Shown here piece after piece: positions 56,195 through 64,000 of a DNA stretch of 64,000 nucleotides. Source of the stretch: Knoellia sp. S7-12 (GTDB lineage: Bacteria > Actinomycetota > Actinomycetes > Actinomycetales > Dermatophilaceae); the NCBI RefSeq assembly GCF_040518285.1, contig NZ_CP155449.1:3286001-3350000 (forward strand). Reading direction: 5' to 3'. Position numbers and translations under genes: made by a program. The number at the start of each line of letters is the position of its first letter. Within the stretch, counting starts at the first letter, position 1. The notes under the pieces are model-generated. The model was given only the letters and a program-made list of their open reading frames with translations. It was not told the DNA's origin and made no database searches.

Positions 56195-58036
56195 TCAGGG
56201 CTCGAGGGCGTCTGCAGCTTCGAGCCATTCGAGCTCGAGGACCTCACGCTCGTCGACGACCTCACGCAGCTCCTGGTTGAGCTCAAGCACCTTGGCGTGA
56301 TCACTCACGTGCTCGGCCATCGCCGCGTGGATCCGCGCTTCACGGGTCGCCAGTTTGGAGAGCTGCTTCTCGACCCGAGACATGACCTTGCGGGCCTCCC
56401 GCTGCTCAGCCGGACTTGCCGAGGAAACCGGTTGCGCCACAGGGGTTTTCGGCTCGACCGCCGACGAAGCGGGGCTGTCGACGGAAGGGGCCATCGCGGC
56501 ATACGTCGGGGTGACGGTGGCGCGCAGCTTGAGGTACTCCTCGACACCGCCCGGCAGCTGCCGCACGTGACCATCGCCCAAGAGGGCCACCTGCTGGTCC
56601 GCGACCCGCTCCAGGAGGTAGCGGTCGTGCGAGACGACGAGCAGCGTTCCGGCCCAGCCGTCGAGGACATCCTCAAGGGCGGTGAGCGTCTCGATGTCGA
56701 GGTCGTTGGTCGGCTCGTCGAGGAGCAGGACGTTGGGCTCGTCCATGAGGATGCGCAGCACCTGCAGCCGGCGCCGCTCACCACCGGAGAGGTCACGGAC
56801 GCGCACCTGCTGGCGAGGACCCGGGAAGCCCAGGCGCTTGGCCAGCGATGATGCCGAGACCTCCTTGCCGCCGAGCATGGTGACCTTGCGAACCTCTTCG
56901 ACGGCATCGATGACCCGGCTGTCGCGGAGGCGGTCGAGCTCGCGCACGTCCTGCGTCAGGTGGCCGATGCGGACGGTGATGCCTTCCTTGCGCTTGCCCG
57001 CAGTCAGCGGGATCTCGCCGGCGATGGCGCGCAGCAGGGTCGACTTGCCGGAGCCGTTGACCCCGACGATGCCGATGCGCGCACCCGGCGCGAGGTGCCA
57101 GGTGAGCTTTTCGAGGAGGGTCCGATCACCCAGGGACACGGACGCGTCGAGGAGGTCGATGACATCCTTGCCGAGCCGGCTCGTCGCGAACGCCATGAGC
57201 TCGACGTCGTTGCGCGGGGCGGGCTCGTCCTCGATGAGGGCGTTGGCGGCGTCGATCCGGAACTTGGGCTTCGTCGTGCGGGCGGGCGGGCCGCGACGCA
57301 GCCAGGCGAGCTCCTTGCGGAGCAGGTTGTTGCGGCGCTCGGCGGTGACCTTGGCCATCCGCTCGCGCTCGGCCTTGGCCAGCACGTAAGCCGCGTAGCC
57401 GCCGTCGAAGCCGTTCACCTGACCGTCGACGACCTCCCAGGTGCGGGTGGCGACGGCGTCGAGGAACCACCGGTCGTGAGTGATGGCGACGAGGGCGTTG
57501 TCGGGGCGGGACCGATAGTTCACGAGGTGATCGGCCAACCAGGCGACGCCCTCGACGTCGAGGTGGTTGGTCGGCTCGTCGAGGAGCAGGACGTCGGGGT
57601 CGTCGACCAGCAGCGAGGCCAGCGCGAGGCGGCGGCGCTCGCCACCGGACTTGCCGGCCACGGTCGACTCCAGACCCCCGAGCGCGGGGGCGTCCAGTCC
57701 TCCGAGCAGGCCCGTGAGGACGTCGCGGATACGCGAGTCACCGGCCCAGACGTATTCCTCGAGGTCACCCAGGACGACCTCACGCACGGTCGCCGCGGGG
57801 TCGAGCGTGTCGTCCTGGGTCAGCACACCGACGGTGCCGCCGCCGAGGCGGGCCACCCGTCCACTGTCCACGGCGAGCTCCCCCGCGAGGACCCGAAGCA
57901 GAGTCGTCTTGCCGCCACCGTTGCGTCCGACGATGCCGATCAGGTCGCCGCCGGAGACCCCGAGGGAGACGCCGTCGAGCACCTGAGCGGTGCCGAGCGC
58001 GAGGGCAGCGCGCTCGACCGAGATGATGACCGCCAC
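56195..58036 (-). CDS. ABC-F family ATPase
   Basis: 613 residues with two ABC domains: Walker A GRNGGGKTTL and GVNGSGKSTL, signatures SGGERRRLALA and SGGERRRLQVL, Walker B LLLDEPTNHLD and LLLDEPTNDLD, the P-site linker between, and a C-terminal coiled coil of the Uup type. It has no membrane helices. ABC-F proteins act on ribosomes. The GTG overlaps the ispE stop by one base (TAGTG). Confidence 0.93.
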   Translation of the reverse strand: MAVIISVERAALALGTAQVLDGVSLGVSGGDLIGIVGRNGGGKTTLLRVLAGELAVDSGRVARLGGGTVGVLTQDDTLDPAATVREVVLGDLEEYVWAGDSRIRDVLTGLLGGLDAPALGGLESTVAGKSGGERRRLALASLLVDDPDVLLLDEPTNHLDVEGVAWLADHLVNYRSRPDNALVAITHDRWFLDAVATRTWEVVDGQVNGFDGGYAAYVLAKAERERMAKVTAERRNNLLRKELAWLRRGPPARTTKPKFRIDAANALIEDEPAPRNDVELMAFATSRLGKDVIDLLDASVSLGDRTLLEKLTWHLAPGARIGIVGVNGSGKSTLLRAIAGEIPLTAGKRKEGITVRIGHLTQDVRELDRLRDSRVIDAVEEVRKVTMLGGKEVSASSLAKRLGFPGPRQQVRVRDLSGGERRRLQVLRILMDEPNVLLLDEPTNDLDIETLTALEDVLDGWAGTLLVVSHDRYLLERVADQQVALLGDGHVRQLPGGVEEYLKLRATVTPTYAAMAPSVDSPASSAVEPKTPVAQPVSSASPAEQREARKVMSRVEKQLSKLATREARIHAAMAEHVSDHAKVLELNQELREVVDEREVLELEWLEAADALEP

Positions 58037-58968
58037 TAGTCGACCTTGGCCGGGATGACGTGGGCGCCGTGGACGGGACCGATCGCCTTGCGCACCTCGC
58101 GCGCGGCGCCGGTGGCGGTGAGGGCAACTGTGAGGTCGATGGCCGACTCGACGTCCTCGACGAGGAAAGCGACCGTCGGCCCGGACCCCGAGACGACGCC
58201 ACCGAGGGCACCGAACTCCATGCCGCTCGCGAGAAGCTCACCGAGCTCGGGCCGCAGCGAGATCGCGGCATCCTGCAGGTCGTTGGTGAGCTGCGGCGCG
58301 AGGATGTGCGGGTCGCCGGAGCGCAGCGCGACCATCAGCTCAGAATTTGGCGTGGGGTCGGGCACGGAGGCCTCGCCACGCAGGCGGTCACACTCGGCAT
58401 AGACCTCGGGCGTCGAGAGGCCGATGTCGCTCATCGCGAAAACCCAGTGATAGCTGCCGCGCGCGAGCACCGGGGCGAGACGCTCGCCCCGGCCACTGCC
58501 CACGGCGGTGCCCCCACGGATGAGGAACGGGACATCGGAACCCAGCTCGGCGGCATACTCCTCCAGCTCTTCGGTCGACAGACCGAGTGCCCACAGGCGG
58601 TCGCACGCCACGAGAGTGGCGGCAGCATCGGCCGAACCACCGGCCATTCCCCCGGCGACGGGGATCGACTTCGCGATCGACACGTGCACAGGGGTGTCGA
58701 CGCCGGTCTCGTCGGCGAGGAGGCGGGCGGCGCGCAGCGCGAGGTTGGTCGAGTCGGTCGGCACGACGTCGGCGTAGGGGCCGCTCATCGAGCAGTTCCA
58801 GTCGTCGTCGAGGGCGACCGTGACGTCGTCGTGGAGGTTCACGGCTTGGTAGACGGTGGACAGCGTGTGGAAGCCGTCGTCGCGCACAGGACCAACGAGA
58901 AGTTCGAGGTTGACCTTGGCGGGGACACGCACCGTGACGGGCGAGGGGTCCGAGTGGGCCGAGGTCAT
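58036..58968 (-). CDS. ispE: 4-diphosphocytidyl-2-C-methyl-D-erythritol kinase
   Basis: GHMP kinase of the MEP isoprenoid route. 310 residues: VRVPAKVNLELLVGPVRDDGFH, the ATP loop SIAKSIPVAGGMAGGSADAAATLV, and LGGVVSGSGPTVAFL. Leaderless: TAGGGT stands six bases before the ATG. An ABC-F gene follows in the same operon. Confidence 0.95.
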   Translation of the reverse strand: MTSAHSDPSPVTVRVPAKVNLELLVGPVRDDGFHTLSTVYQAVNLHDDVTVALDDDWNCSMSGPYADVVPTDSTNLALRAARLLADETGVDTPVHVSIAKSIPVAGGMAGGSADAAATLVACDRLWALGLSTEELEEYAAELGSDVPFLIRGGTAVGSGRGERLAPVLARGSYHWVFAMSDIGLSTPEVYAECDRLRGEASVPDPTPNSELMVALRSGDPHILAPQLTNDLQDAAISLRPELGELLASGMEFGALGGVVSGSGPTVAFLVEDVESAIDLTVALTATGAAREVRKAIGPVHGAHVIPAKVD

Positions 58969-58974
58969 GCCGCC

Positions 58975-58980
58975 ACCCTA
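58975..58980 (-). promoter_or_regulatory. -10 box (TAGGGT), leaderless ispE promoter
   Basis: TAGGGT, then GGCGGC, then ATG. Confidence 0.6.
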
Positions 58981-59063
58981 GTCATCGCACGAGCGTGCCC
59001 TGACATCCACGCTCTCAGCGAACACGGTCGCGCTCCAGTGCTCGGCCGCGGTCCACTGTCGGC

Positions 59064-60071
59064 ATGAGACTTCTCGTGCTCGGTGGAACGGCGATGCTCG
59101 GACGTGCCGTCGCGGCTCAGGCTGTCGCCGACGGTCATGACGTGACCTGTCTGGCGCGCGGCGTCGCCGGCGACGTGCCCGACGGTGTGCGGTGGGTTCG
59201 TGGTGACCGCGATGAGCCCGACGGACTCGCCGAGGTGTCAGCCGCCGACTCGAGATGGGACGCCGTCCTCGACGTCTCGCGCCAGCCCGGACAGGTGCGC
59301 AGCGCTGTCGTTGCCCTCGAACCAGTCGCCTCGCACTTCGTCTTCGTCTCCACAGGCAATGTGTATGCCGACCACTCACGTCTCGCGTCCGACGAGTCCG
59401 TTCCGCTGTTGCCGGCCCTGGACGGCGAGGTCATGGCCGACATGACGGTCTATGGCGAGGCCAAGGTGGCGTGCGAGGCGGCCGTCCTCGACGGGTTCGG
59501 CGCCGACCGCTCACTGATCGCCCGGGCCGGGCTCATCGGCGGGCCCGGCGATGCCTCGGGTCGCTCGGGCTGGTGGCCCTGGCGCTTCGCCCACCCGGTG
59601 GGTTCTGGTGGGGCCGTGCTGACGCCTGACGACCCGGGCCTTCCCATGGCGATCATCGACGTGCGCGACCTCGCTGCCTGGCTCGTGCGCTGCGCCGACG
59701 CGCGGACCTCAGGAGTGTTCGACGCCGTCGGCGAACCCGACACCCTGGGCGGCCTGCTCTCGGCCGCGCGCGAGGTCGCCGGTCACGAGGGCGCCGTTGT
59801 CCCGGCCTCGGCCGCATGGTTGGCCGAGCACGGTGTCCAGGAGTGGATGGGCGACGAGAGCCTGCCGCTGTGGATCTCGGACCCGGACTGGCGCGGCTTC
59901 GGCTCGCACACCGGGGCCGCGGCCCGCGCAGCCGGACTCACCAACCGGCCGGTGACGGACACGCTTCGGGACGCGGCGGCATACGAGGAAGGTCGTCAGG
60001 CGACCGACCCACGACGCTGCGGCCTCAGCGACGAGACCGAGCGAAAGCTACTCGGACTCCTCGGCCACTGA
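59064..60071 (+). CDS. NAD-dependent epimerase/dehydratase-like protein
   Basis: 335-residue extended [28 protein letters not shown] (nucleotide-binding), [12 protein letters not shown], and YGEAKVACE (active-site Tyr-x-x-x-Lys). Substrate unknown; the atypical G-G-T-A-M-L-G loop and C-terminal region suggest a reductase rather than a sugar epimerase. It holds two GTATGCCG words. Its end overlaps rsmA by 24 bases, convergently. Confidence 0.85.
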   Translation: MRLLVLGGTAMLGRAVAAQAVADGHDVTCLARGVAGDVPDGVRWVRGDRDEPDGLAEVSAADSRWDAVLDVSRQPGQVRSAVVALEPVASHFVFVSTGNVYADHSRLASDESVPLLPALDGEVMADMTVYGEAKVACEAAVLDGFGADRSLIARAGLIGGPGDASGRSGWWPWRFAHPVGSGGAVLTPDDPGLPMAIIDVRDLAAWLVRCADARTSGVFDAVGEPDTLGGLLSAAREVAGHEGAVVPASAAWLAEHGVQEWMGDESLPLWISDPDWRGFGSHTGAAARAAGLTNRPVTDTLRDAAAYEEGRQATDPRRCGLSDETERKLLGLLGH

Positions 60072-60929
60072 GCCTGCACGGGCGCGGTGGGCGCTCGCGA
60101 TCGCCGCGAACTGGTGCACGTCGAGCTGCTCACCCCGGGTGCGCGGGTCGATGCCCGCGGCGACCAGAGCGGCCTCCGCCGCCTTCGGTGAGCCGGCCCA
60201 GCCCGACAGCGCGGCGCGAAGGGTCTTGCGCCGCTGCGCGAACGCGGCGTCGACGCAGGCAAAGACCTCTTCCCTCGAGGCATCCGTGGTCGGCTGCTCG
60301 CGGCGGATGAGCTTGACGAGGCCCGAGTCGACGTTGGGCACGGGCCAGAACACCGATCGGCTGACGTTGCCTGCGAGCGCGACGTCGGCGTACCAGGCGG
60401 CCTTGACGCTGGGCACGCCATAGATCTTGGAGCCCGGTTTGGCTGCGAGCCGCTCGGCGACCTCGAGCTGGACCATGACGAGGATGCGCTCGAGACTGGG
60501 GAAGCGCTCGAGAAAGTTGAGCACGACGGGGACCGAGATGTTGTAGGGCAGGTTGGCGACGAGCGCGGTCGGCGCCTCACCGGGGAGCCCCTCGACACGG
60601 AGGGCATCGGCGTGGACGACGGTGAGCCGGTCAGCGACGGCTGGAGCGACGGTCTCGACGGTCTCGGGCAGGGCGCCCGCCAGGGTCGGATCCACCTCGA
60701 CGACGGTGACGTGCCGCACCACTGGCAGGAGGGCAAGGGTCAGCGACCCCAGACCCGGTCCCACCTCGACGACGACGTCCTCGGCGCCGACACCCGCCAC
60801 CCGCACGATGCGCTGGACAGTGTTGGCGTCGATGACGAAGTTCTGCCCCCAGGTCTTGGTGGGGCGGATGCCAAAGCGGGCCGCGAGCTCGCGGATCTGT
60901 GAAGCCCCGAGGAGCCCTGACGTCGACAT
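60048..60929 (-). CDS. rsmA: 16S rRNA dimethyladenosine transferase
   Basis: KsgA dimethylates A1518 and A1519 of 16S rRNA during 30S maturation. 293 residues with [21 protein letters not shown] motif [15 protein letters not shown], and catalytic [12 protein letters not shown]. Leaderless: TAGGGT seven bases before the ATG at 60929. Two further residue blocks upstream in the open frame are ignored for that reason. Confidence 0.96.
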   Translation of the reverse strand: MSTSGLLGASQIRELAARFGIRPTKTWGQNFVIDANTVQRIVRVAGVGAEDVVVEVGPGLGSLTLALLPVVRHVTVVEVDPTLAGALPETVETVAPAVADRLTVVHADALRVEGLPGEAPTALVANLPYNISVPVVLNFLERFPSLERILVMVQLEVAERLAAKPGSKIYGVPSVKAAWYADVALAGNVSRSVFWPVPNVDSGLVKLIRREQPTTDASREEVFACVDAAFAQRRKTLRAALSGWAGSPKAAEAALVAAGIDPRTRGEQLDVHQFAAIASAHRARAGSVAEESE

Positions 60930-60936
60930 GGGCGCC

Positions 60937-60942
60937 ACCCTA
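60937..60942 (-). promoter_or_regulatory. -10 box (TAGGGT), leaderless rsmA promoter
   Basis: TAGGGT, seven bases (GGCGCCC), then ATG. Confidence 0.6.
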
Positions 60943-60960
60943 TGGCCCGTGATCAGCCGG

Positions 60961-61017
60961 ACAGACAACGAGGCCGTGCGCCCCACCGAAGTGGGAGGCA
61001 CGGCCTCGGACGTCTGT
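60961..61017 (-). terminator. rpfB terminator
   Basis: Core stem CGAGGCCGTGC/GCACGGCCTCG with inner CCCAC-CGAA-GTGGG and outer ACAGAC/GTCTGT arms, just past the rpfB stop. Confidence 0.85.
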
Positions 61018-61022
61018 CAGCG

Positions 61023-62204
61023 TCAGGCTGCGTGTCCGCAACCCCACGGCTGGAGGCCACGGTCCGCGTAGACGCGGTTGGCCACGGTGATCTGCTCGGC
61101 GCGCGACGCAAGGTCGGCGCGCTGGGCGAAGTCGCCACCGCCGGCACCGAGCCACGTGCGGATGTCGAACTGGAGCCCGCCGTAGTAGCCGTTGCCGGTG
61201 TTGATCGACCAGTTGCCGGTCGACTCGCACTGGGCAATGCGGTCCCACATCGCGGCGTTGCTGAGGTTGATGCCAGCCCCAGAGGTGTTGCCGGGCGAAG
61301 GCGCCGGAGCAGAGGACGTCCTGGGAGCGGACGACGTCTTGGGCGCGTCCGGCTTGGGGGCGACCGGCTTGGCCTTGGTGCCCACGGCCACGACCTCGGC
61401 CACAGCAGCCTTGGTGACCTTGGTGCTGAGGACCTTGTCGCCGGCGGGCTTGCCGTCGACCAGGGTGCGTTGGATGGTGAGGGTCTTGGAGCCGTTCTTG
61501 CCCTCGGTGACGACCTTGCGGGTGCCCTCGAAGAGCGAGGCGTCCTTCTTGGTCGTCGTCGTGTGGGCAATCGCCTGCGTGGTCGTCAGCTGCTGCTGCC
61601 TGAGGCGCTGCACCGTGATGTTCAGCCCGTTTGCCACGGGCGTCGTGAGGCCCGGCGCGACCCTGTCATCAGCGTCGTTCGAGACACCCAGCTGCTTCAA
61701 CACATCGGCGACAGTGGCACCGGTGGTCGAGACGGGGATCTTGCGCTTGTCGATCGACACGGTCACGTTCTTGGAGGTGACCACCGTGAGGGCGAGGCCC
61801 TGGCGGCCCAGCGCCTGTGAACGCGAGGCGGAGAGCTTGGCATCGCTGCCGGCGCGGATGTTGAGATCGCGCAGCGCGGCGTCGACGGTCGTGGCGGTGG
61901 TCCAGTAGTCCTTCCTGACACCGTCGACGGTCACGGTCAGCTTGCGCCCGTAACGCACCGAGATGGTGTCACCGTCCTCGAGCGGCGAACCGACTGAGGG
62001 AACGACCTGGTCGTGCTCGCCGACCTTGATGCCCTTCTTGGCGAGGGCGTCGCCCACGGTCGAGCCGAAGACGTGCAGCGACGAGGACTGGCCGTCGACG
62101 GACAGCGCGACGGCCTTGTCGAGGTGGGCAACGCCGAAGGAACCGGCGGCCACCGTCAGTGCCGCGGCACCTTGGGCAGCAAAACGCAGGGGACGAGAAA
62201 TCAA
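61023..62204 (-). CDS. rpfB: resuscitation-promoting factor RpfB
   Basis: Secreted lysozyme/transglycosylase-like enzyme that cleaves peptidoglycan at regrowth from dormancy. 393 residues: N-terminal hydrophobic segment (FAAQGAAALTVAAGSFGVAHL), three DUF348 repeats, a G5 domain (KVVTEGKNGSKTLTIQRTLVDGKPAGDKVLSTKVT), a Pro/Ala/Ser linker, and the C-terminal Rpf domain (MWDRIAQCESTGNWSINTGNGYYGGLQFDIRTWLGAGG, catalytic Glu in CES). The TTG at 62204 is chosen because CGGAG lies six to seven bases before it. The leader of 200 or more bases contains GGGACTC/GAGTCCC stems and the shared CGTTACCAAA box. Confidence 0.94.
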   Translation of the reverse strand: MISRPLRFAAQGAAALTVAAGSFGVAHLDKAVALSVDGQSSSLHVFGSTVGDALAKKGIKVGEHDQVVPSVGSPLEDGDTISVRYGRKLTVTVDGVRKDYWTTATTVDAALRDLNIRAGSDAKLSASRSQALGRQGLALTVVTSKNVTVSIDKRKIPVSTTGATVADVLKQLGVSNDADDRVAPGLTTPVANGLNITVQRLRQQQLTTTQAIAHTTTTKKDASLFEGTRKVVTEGKNGSKTLTIQRTLVDGKPAGDKVLSTKVTKAAVAEVVAVGTKAKPVAPKPDAPKTSSAPRTSSAPAPSPGNTSGAGINLSNAAMWDRIAQCESTGNWSINTGNGYYGGLQFDIRTWLGAGGGDFAQRADLASRAEQITVANRVYADRGLQPWGCGHAA

Positions 62205-62410
62205 GAGTGCTCCGATGATCGAACTCTCCGGATACCAAGACGGGCGACAGTCCCAGGGGAGGACCGCGGGACTCCCCAGGGGAAGAGTCCCGACAACAGG
62301 AGAGCGAGGGTCGCCAGGCGTCACCGCCGGCGTCCTCGCCCCTGCCTTCGCCCGGAGCCCAGCTCCGGCCAACCCATCAACCATGACCAGAAACAAGGCA
62401 AAGGTCAAAT

Positions 62411-62420
62411 TTTGGTAACG
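62411..62420 (-). promoter_or_regulatory. possible MtrA-type box of rpfB
   Basis: TTTGGTAACG on the plus strand, identical to the box upstream of the transglycosylase gene at 1887-2675 but in the opposite sense to its gene. Confidence 0.4.
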
Positions 62421-62480
62421 GTGAGATGGCCCAAGGGTGTCACGGCTGGGACATGTGTGACAGGTGTGCAGCGCGACGCG

Positions 62481-63377
62481 TCACCAGGGGCCGTAGACGC
62501 GTTCCGAGTTCTCGGACAGCGCTTCACAGAGCGTGGGCACCGCCACCCCCAACGTGGCCGCCATCGCGCGCACGGTGAGCGGCACGAGGTGAGGGGCGTT
62601 GACGGAGCCTCGCCACGGGTGCGGCGTGAGGTAGGGCGCATCGGTCTCGACGAGCAGGCGATCCAGCGGCGTCACGGAGAGTGCGTCCCGCAACCCATGG
62701 GCGTTCTTGAAGGTCACGGTGCCCGCAAAGGACAGGTAGTAGCCACGCTCCACGCATTCCTGAGCCATCGACAGATCACCCGAAAAGCAGTGCAGCACAG
62801 TCGATTCCGGCGCTCCCTCCTCCTCGAGAATGCGCAGCACGTCGGCGTGCGCGTCTCGGTCGTGGATCTGCAACGCCTTGCCAAGGCGCTTGGCCAGGTC
62901 GATGTGCCATCGGAAGCTGGCGTGCTGCGCGCCGTGACCCTCGGGGCCGGTCCGGTAGTAGTCGAGCCCGGTCTCCCCGATGACCCGCACCCTGGGGTGC
63001 CCGGCCAGTTCCTCGATCTCGGCGTATGCCGCGTCGAGACTGCCGCTGTCAGCGAGGCCGGGCACCTCGTTGGGATGCAGAGCGACGCCACCGAGCATTG
63101 CCGGATGCGTGTCGATCATCTCGATGGTGGCGCGGGCCCCCGGGAGGTCGCAACCGATCTGGACGACCCGGTCGACACCGACTGCCCTGGCCCTGGCAAG
63201 GGCGTCAGCGATGTCGACAGGGTGCCCCTCACGCTCGATGTCGAGGTGCGTGTGGTTGTCGACAACCGCGATGGGAAGTGGGTCGGGCAGGCCGGGGACC
63301 CCTCTTGTCTGGCTCGTCGAACTCGTCGAACTCGTCGAACTCGACGGGGTTGTCGAGTTCGACGCGAGCCCAGTCAC
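62481..63377 (-). CDS. tatD: TatD-family metal-dependent DNase
   Basis: 298 residues of the amidohydrolase fold: VVDNHTHLDIE (first metal ligands), VRVIGETGLDYYRTGPE, LQIHDRDAHADVLRIL, LHCFSGDLSMA and LVETDAPYLTPHPWRG. Acts as a 3'-5' exonuclease and DNA-repair or quality-control enzyme. The GTG overlaps the metG stop (GTGA). Residues 10-24 are a Ser/Thr repeat encoded by a nine-base minisatellite absent from usual TatD. Confidence 0.93.
   Translation of the reverse strand: MTGLASNSTTPSSSTSSTSSTSQTRGVPGLPDPLPIAVVDNHTHLDIEREGHPVDIADALARARAVGVDRVVQIGCDLPGARATIEMIDTHPAMLGGVALHPNEVPGLADSGSLDAAYAEIEELAGHPRVRVIGETGLDYYRTGPEGHGAQHASFRWHIDLAKRLGKALQIHDRDAHADVLRILEEEGAPESTVLHCFSGDLSMAQECVERGYYLSFAGTVTFKNAHGLRDALSVTPLDRLLVETDAPYLTPHPWRGSVNAPHLVPLTVRAMAATLGVAVPTLCEALSENSERVYGPW
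63313..63339. repeat. nine-base minisatellite in tatD
   Basis: CTCGTCGAA is repeated three times exactly, with further partial copies on both sides. It encodes the Ser-Ser-Thr run at the TatD N-terminus. Confidence 0.9.
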
Positions 63378-64000
63378 GACTGCTGGAGCCGCGCGAGCTC
63401 CTCATCAACGACGGCCTCGTCGAGCTTGACGAAGACACCCGTGGGCTTGGCGATCGGCGTACCGACGGTCACGGGACGCGACTCCCACCGCGGGGACGCG
63501 CTGTAGTCGCCGGTGATGATCGGGTAGGTGCGGTCCTTGTCAGCCTCGTCGAGCCCGGTGACCTCCTCGATGACCGGCATCGGGCTGAACTCACCCTCGC
63601 CACCGATGAAGGCGTGCACCCGGTTGGAGGCGTGTGGCAGGAACGGGGCGAGGATCGTGTTGAGGTCGCTGACACACTGGATGAGCGTGTGCAGGACCGT
63701 CGCGAGGCGTTCGCGCTGGTCGTCGCCCTTGAGCTTGAAGGGCTCGGTGTCGGTGACGTACTTGTTGACGTCGCCCACCGCCCGCATGGCCTCGCTGACC
63801 GCAGCCTTGATGCGCTGCTTGGCGAGCAGGTCGCCCACGGTGTCGAAGGCCGCGAGCGTCGCGGCTCGCACCGCCTCGTCGACCGGCTCGAGCGTCCCGG
63901 GCTGCGGGATCTCGCCGAAGTTCTTGGCGATCATCGCGCCCGTGCGGTTGACGAGGTTGCCCCAGCCGGCGACCAGCTCGGAGTTGTTGCGCTGCACGAA
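63374..64000 (-). CDS. metG: methionyl-tRNA synthetase, C-terminal part
   Basis: The last 208 or so residues; the start lies beyond the window. They cover the anticodon-binding helical domain (NNSELVAGWGNLVNRTGAMIAKNFGEIP, DVNKYVTDTEPFKL) and the C-terminal end (FVKLDEAVVDEELARLQQ). No EMAP/tRNA-binding extension is present, as in other actinobacterial MetG. It overlaps tatD by four bases. Confidence 0.93.
   Translation of the reverse strand, partial: FVQRNNSELVAGWGNLVNRTGAMIAKNFGEIPQPGTLEPVDEAVRAATLAAFDTVGDLLAKQRIKAAVSEAMRAVGDVNKYVTDTEPFKLKGDDQRERLATVLHTLIQCVSDLNTILAPFLPHASNRVHAFIGGEGEFSPMPVIEEVTGLDEADKDRTYPIITGDYSASPRWESRPVTVGTPIAKPTGVFVKLDEAVVDEELARLQQS

Noticed and set aside
62205-62480. 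c-di-AMP (ydaO-type) riboswitch in the rpfB leader, or in the transglycosylase leader
   Set aside because: Such riboswitches precede wall-hydrolase genes in actinobacteria, but I cannot find the conserved core in either leader; only simple stems are seen.

Overview
The window is 64 kb of contiguous chromosome from a high-GC Gram-positive bacterium, almost certainly an actinobacterium. Supporting signs are a very G+C-rich third codon position, mycothiol metabolism (mca), an RpfB resuscitation factor, a PIN-PhoH protein, leaderless promoters and DUF501/DUF4307/DUF4333-type proteins. The feel is of Micrococcales (perhaps Intrasporangiaceae); that placement is inference. I see no rRNA, CRISPR array, prophage or insertion sequence.

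Layout. (1) 1-8.7 kb: coaA, an aldolase plus secreted transglycosylase pair, phoH2 with an upstream small ORF, short-chain uppS, hemolysin III, mca, DUF4307, greA. From memory this matches the Mycobacterium tuberculosis Rv1080c-Rv1095 neighbourhood. (2) 8.8-25.3 kb: ilvA, a VOC/DrrA/DrrB export operon, metB plus a MutL-like ATPase, a tandem GNAT protein, an aminotransferase, msrA, a dienoyl-CoA reductase, cbs, an SGNH hydrolase, a Bax-inhibitor-1 protein and VanZ; metB and cbs form the reverse transsulfuration pair. (3) 25.3-45.9 kb: tRNA-Leu, PadR plus DUF1700, TetR, ppx/DUF501/divIC/eno, psuK-psuG, two DUF4333-like paralogues, mazG, a SurA-like lipoprotein, mfd, pth, rplY, a divergent EamA/CGNR pair, prs and glmU, mostly leftward. 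(4) 45.9-52.3 kb: accessory block between glmU and a tRNA-Gln gene (MFS/LysR, decayed Nudix-like protein, hypothetical protein, broken lysyl-oxidase-like gene, secreted Ig-like protein). (5) 52.4-64 kb: TetR, VOC, methyltransferase/MarR pair, secreted GH20 hexosaminidase, ABC-F protein, ispE, epimerase, rsmA, rpfB, tatD and metG (cut by the window end).

Most notable non-genic signals. An 8-base word, GTATGCCG, occurs about 50 times in both orientations, roughly once per 1.2 kb. It sits in genes through the less G+C-rich codons GCA and TAT, and in gaps it forms inverted pairs acting as likely terminators, an architecture that resembles DNA uptake sequences. Several intergenic gaps hold tandem twin hairpins whose arms are related to each other. 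At least ten genes have a TANNNT -10 box placed so that transcription should begin at the start codon (leaderless). Probable operators are visible for the MarR, PadR, LysR and HTH-kinase genes. A 35-codon ORF with its own ribosome site ends 10 bases before phoH2.
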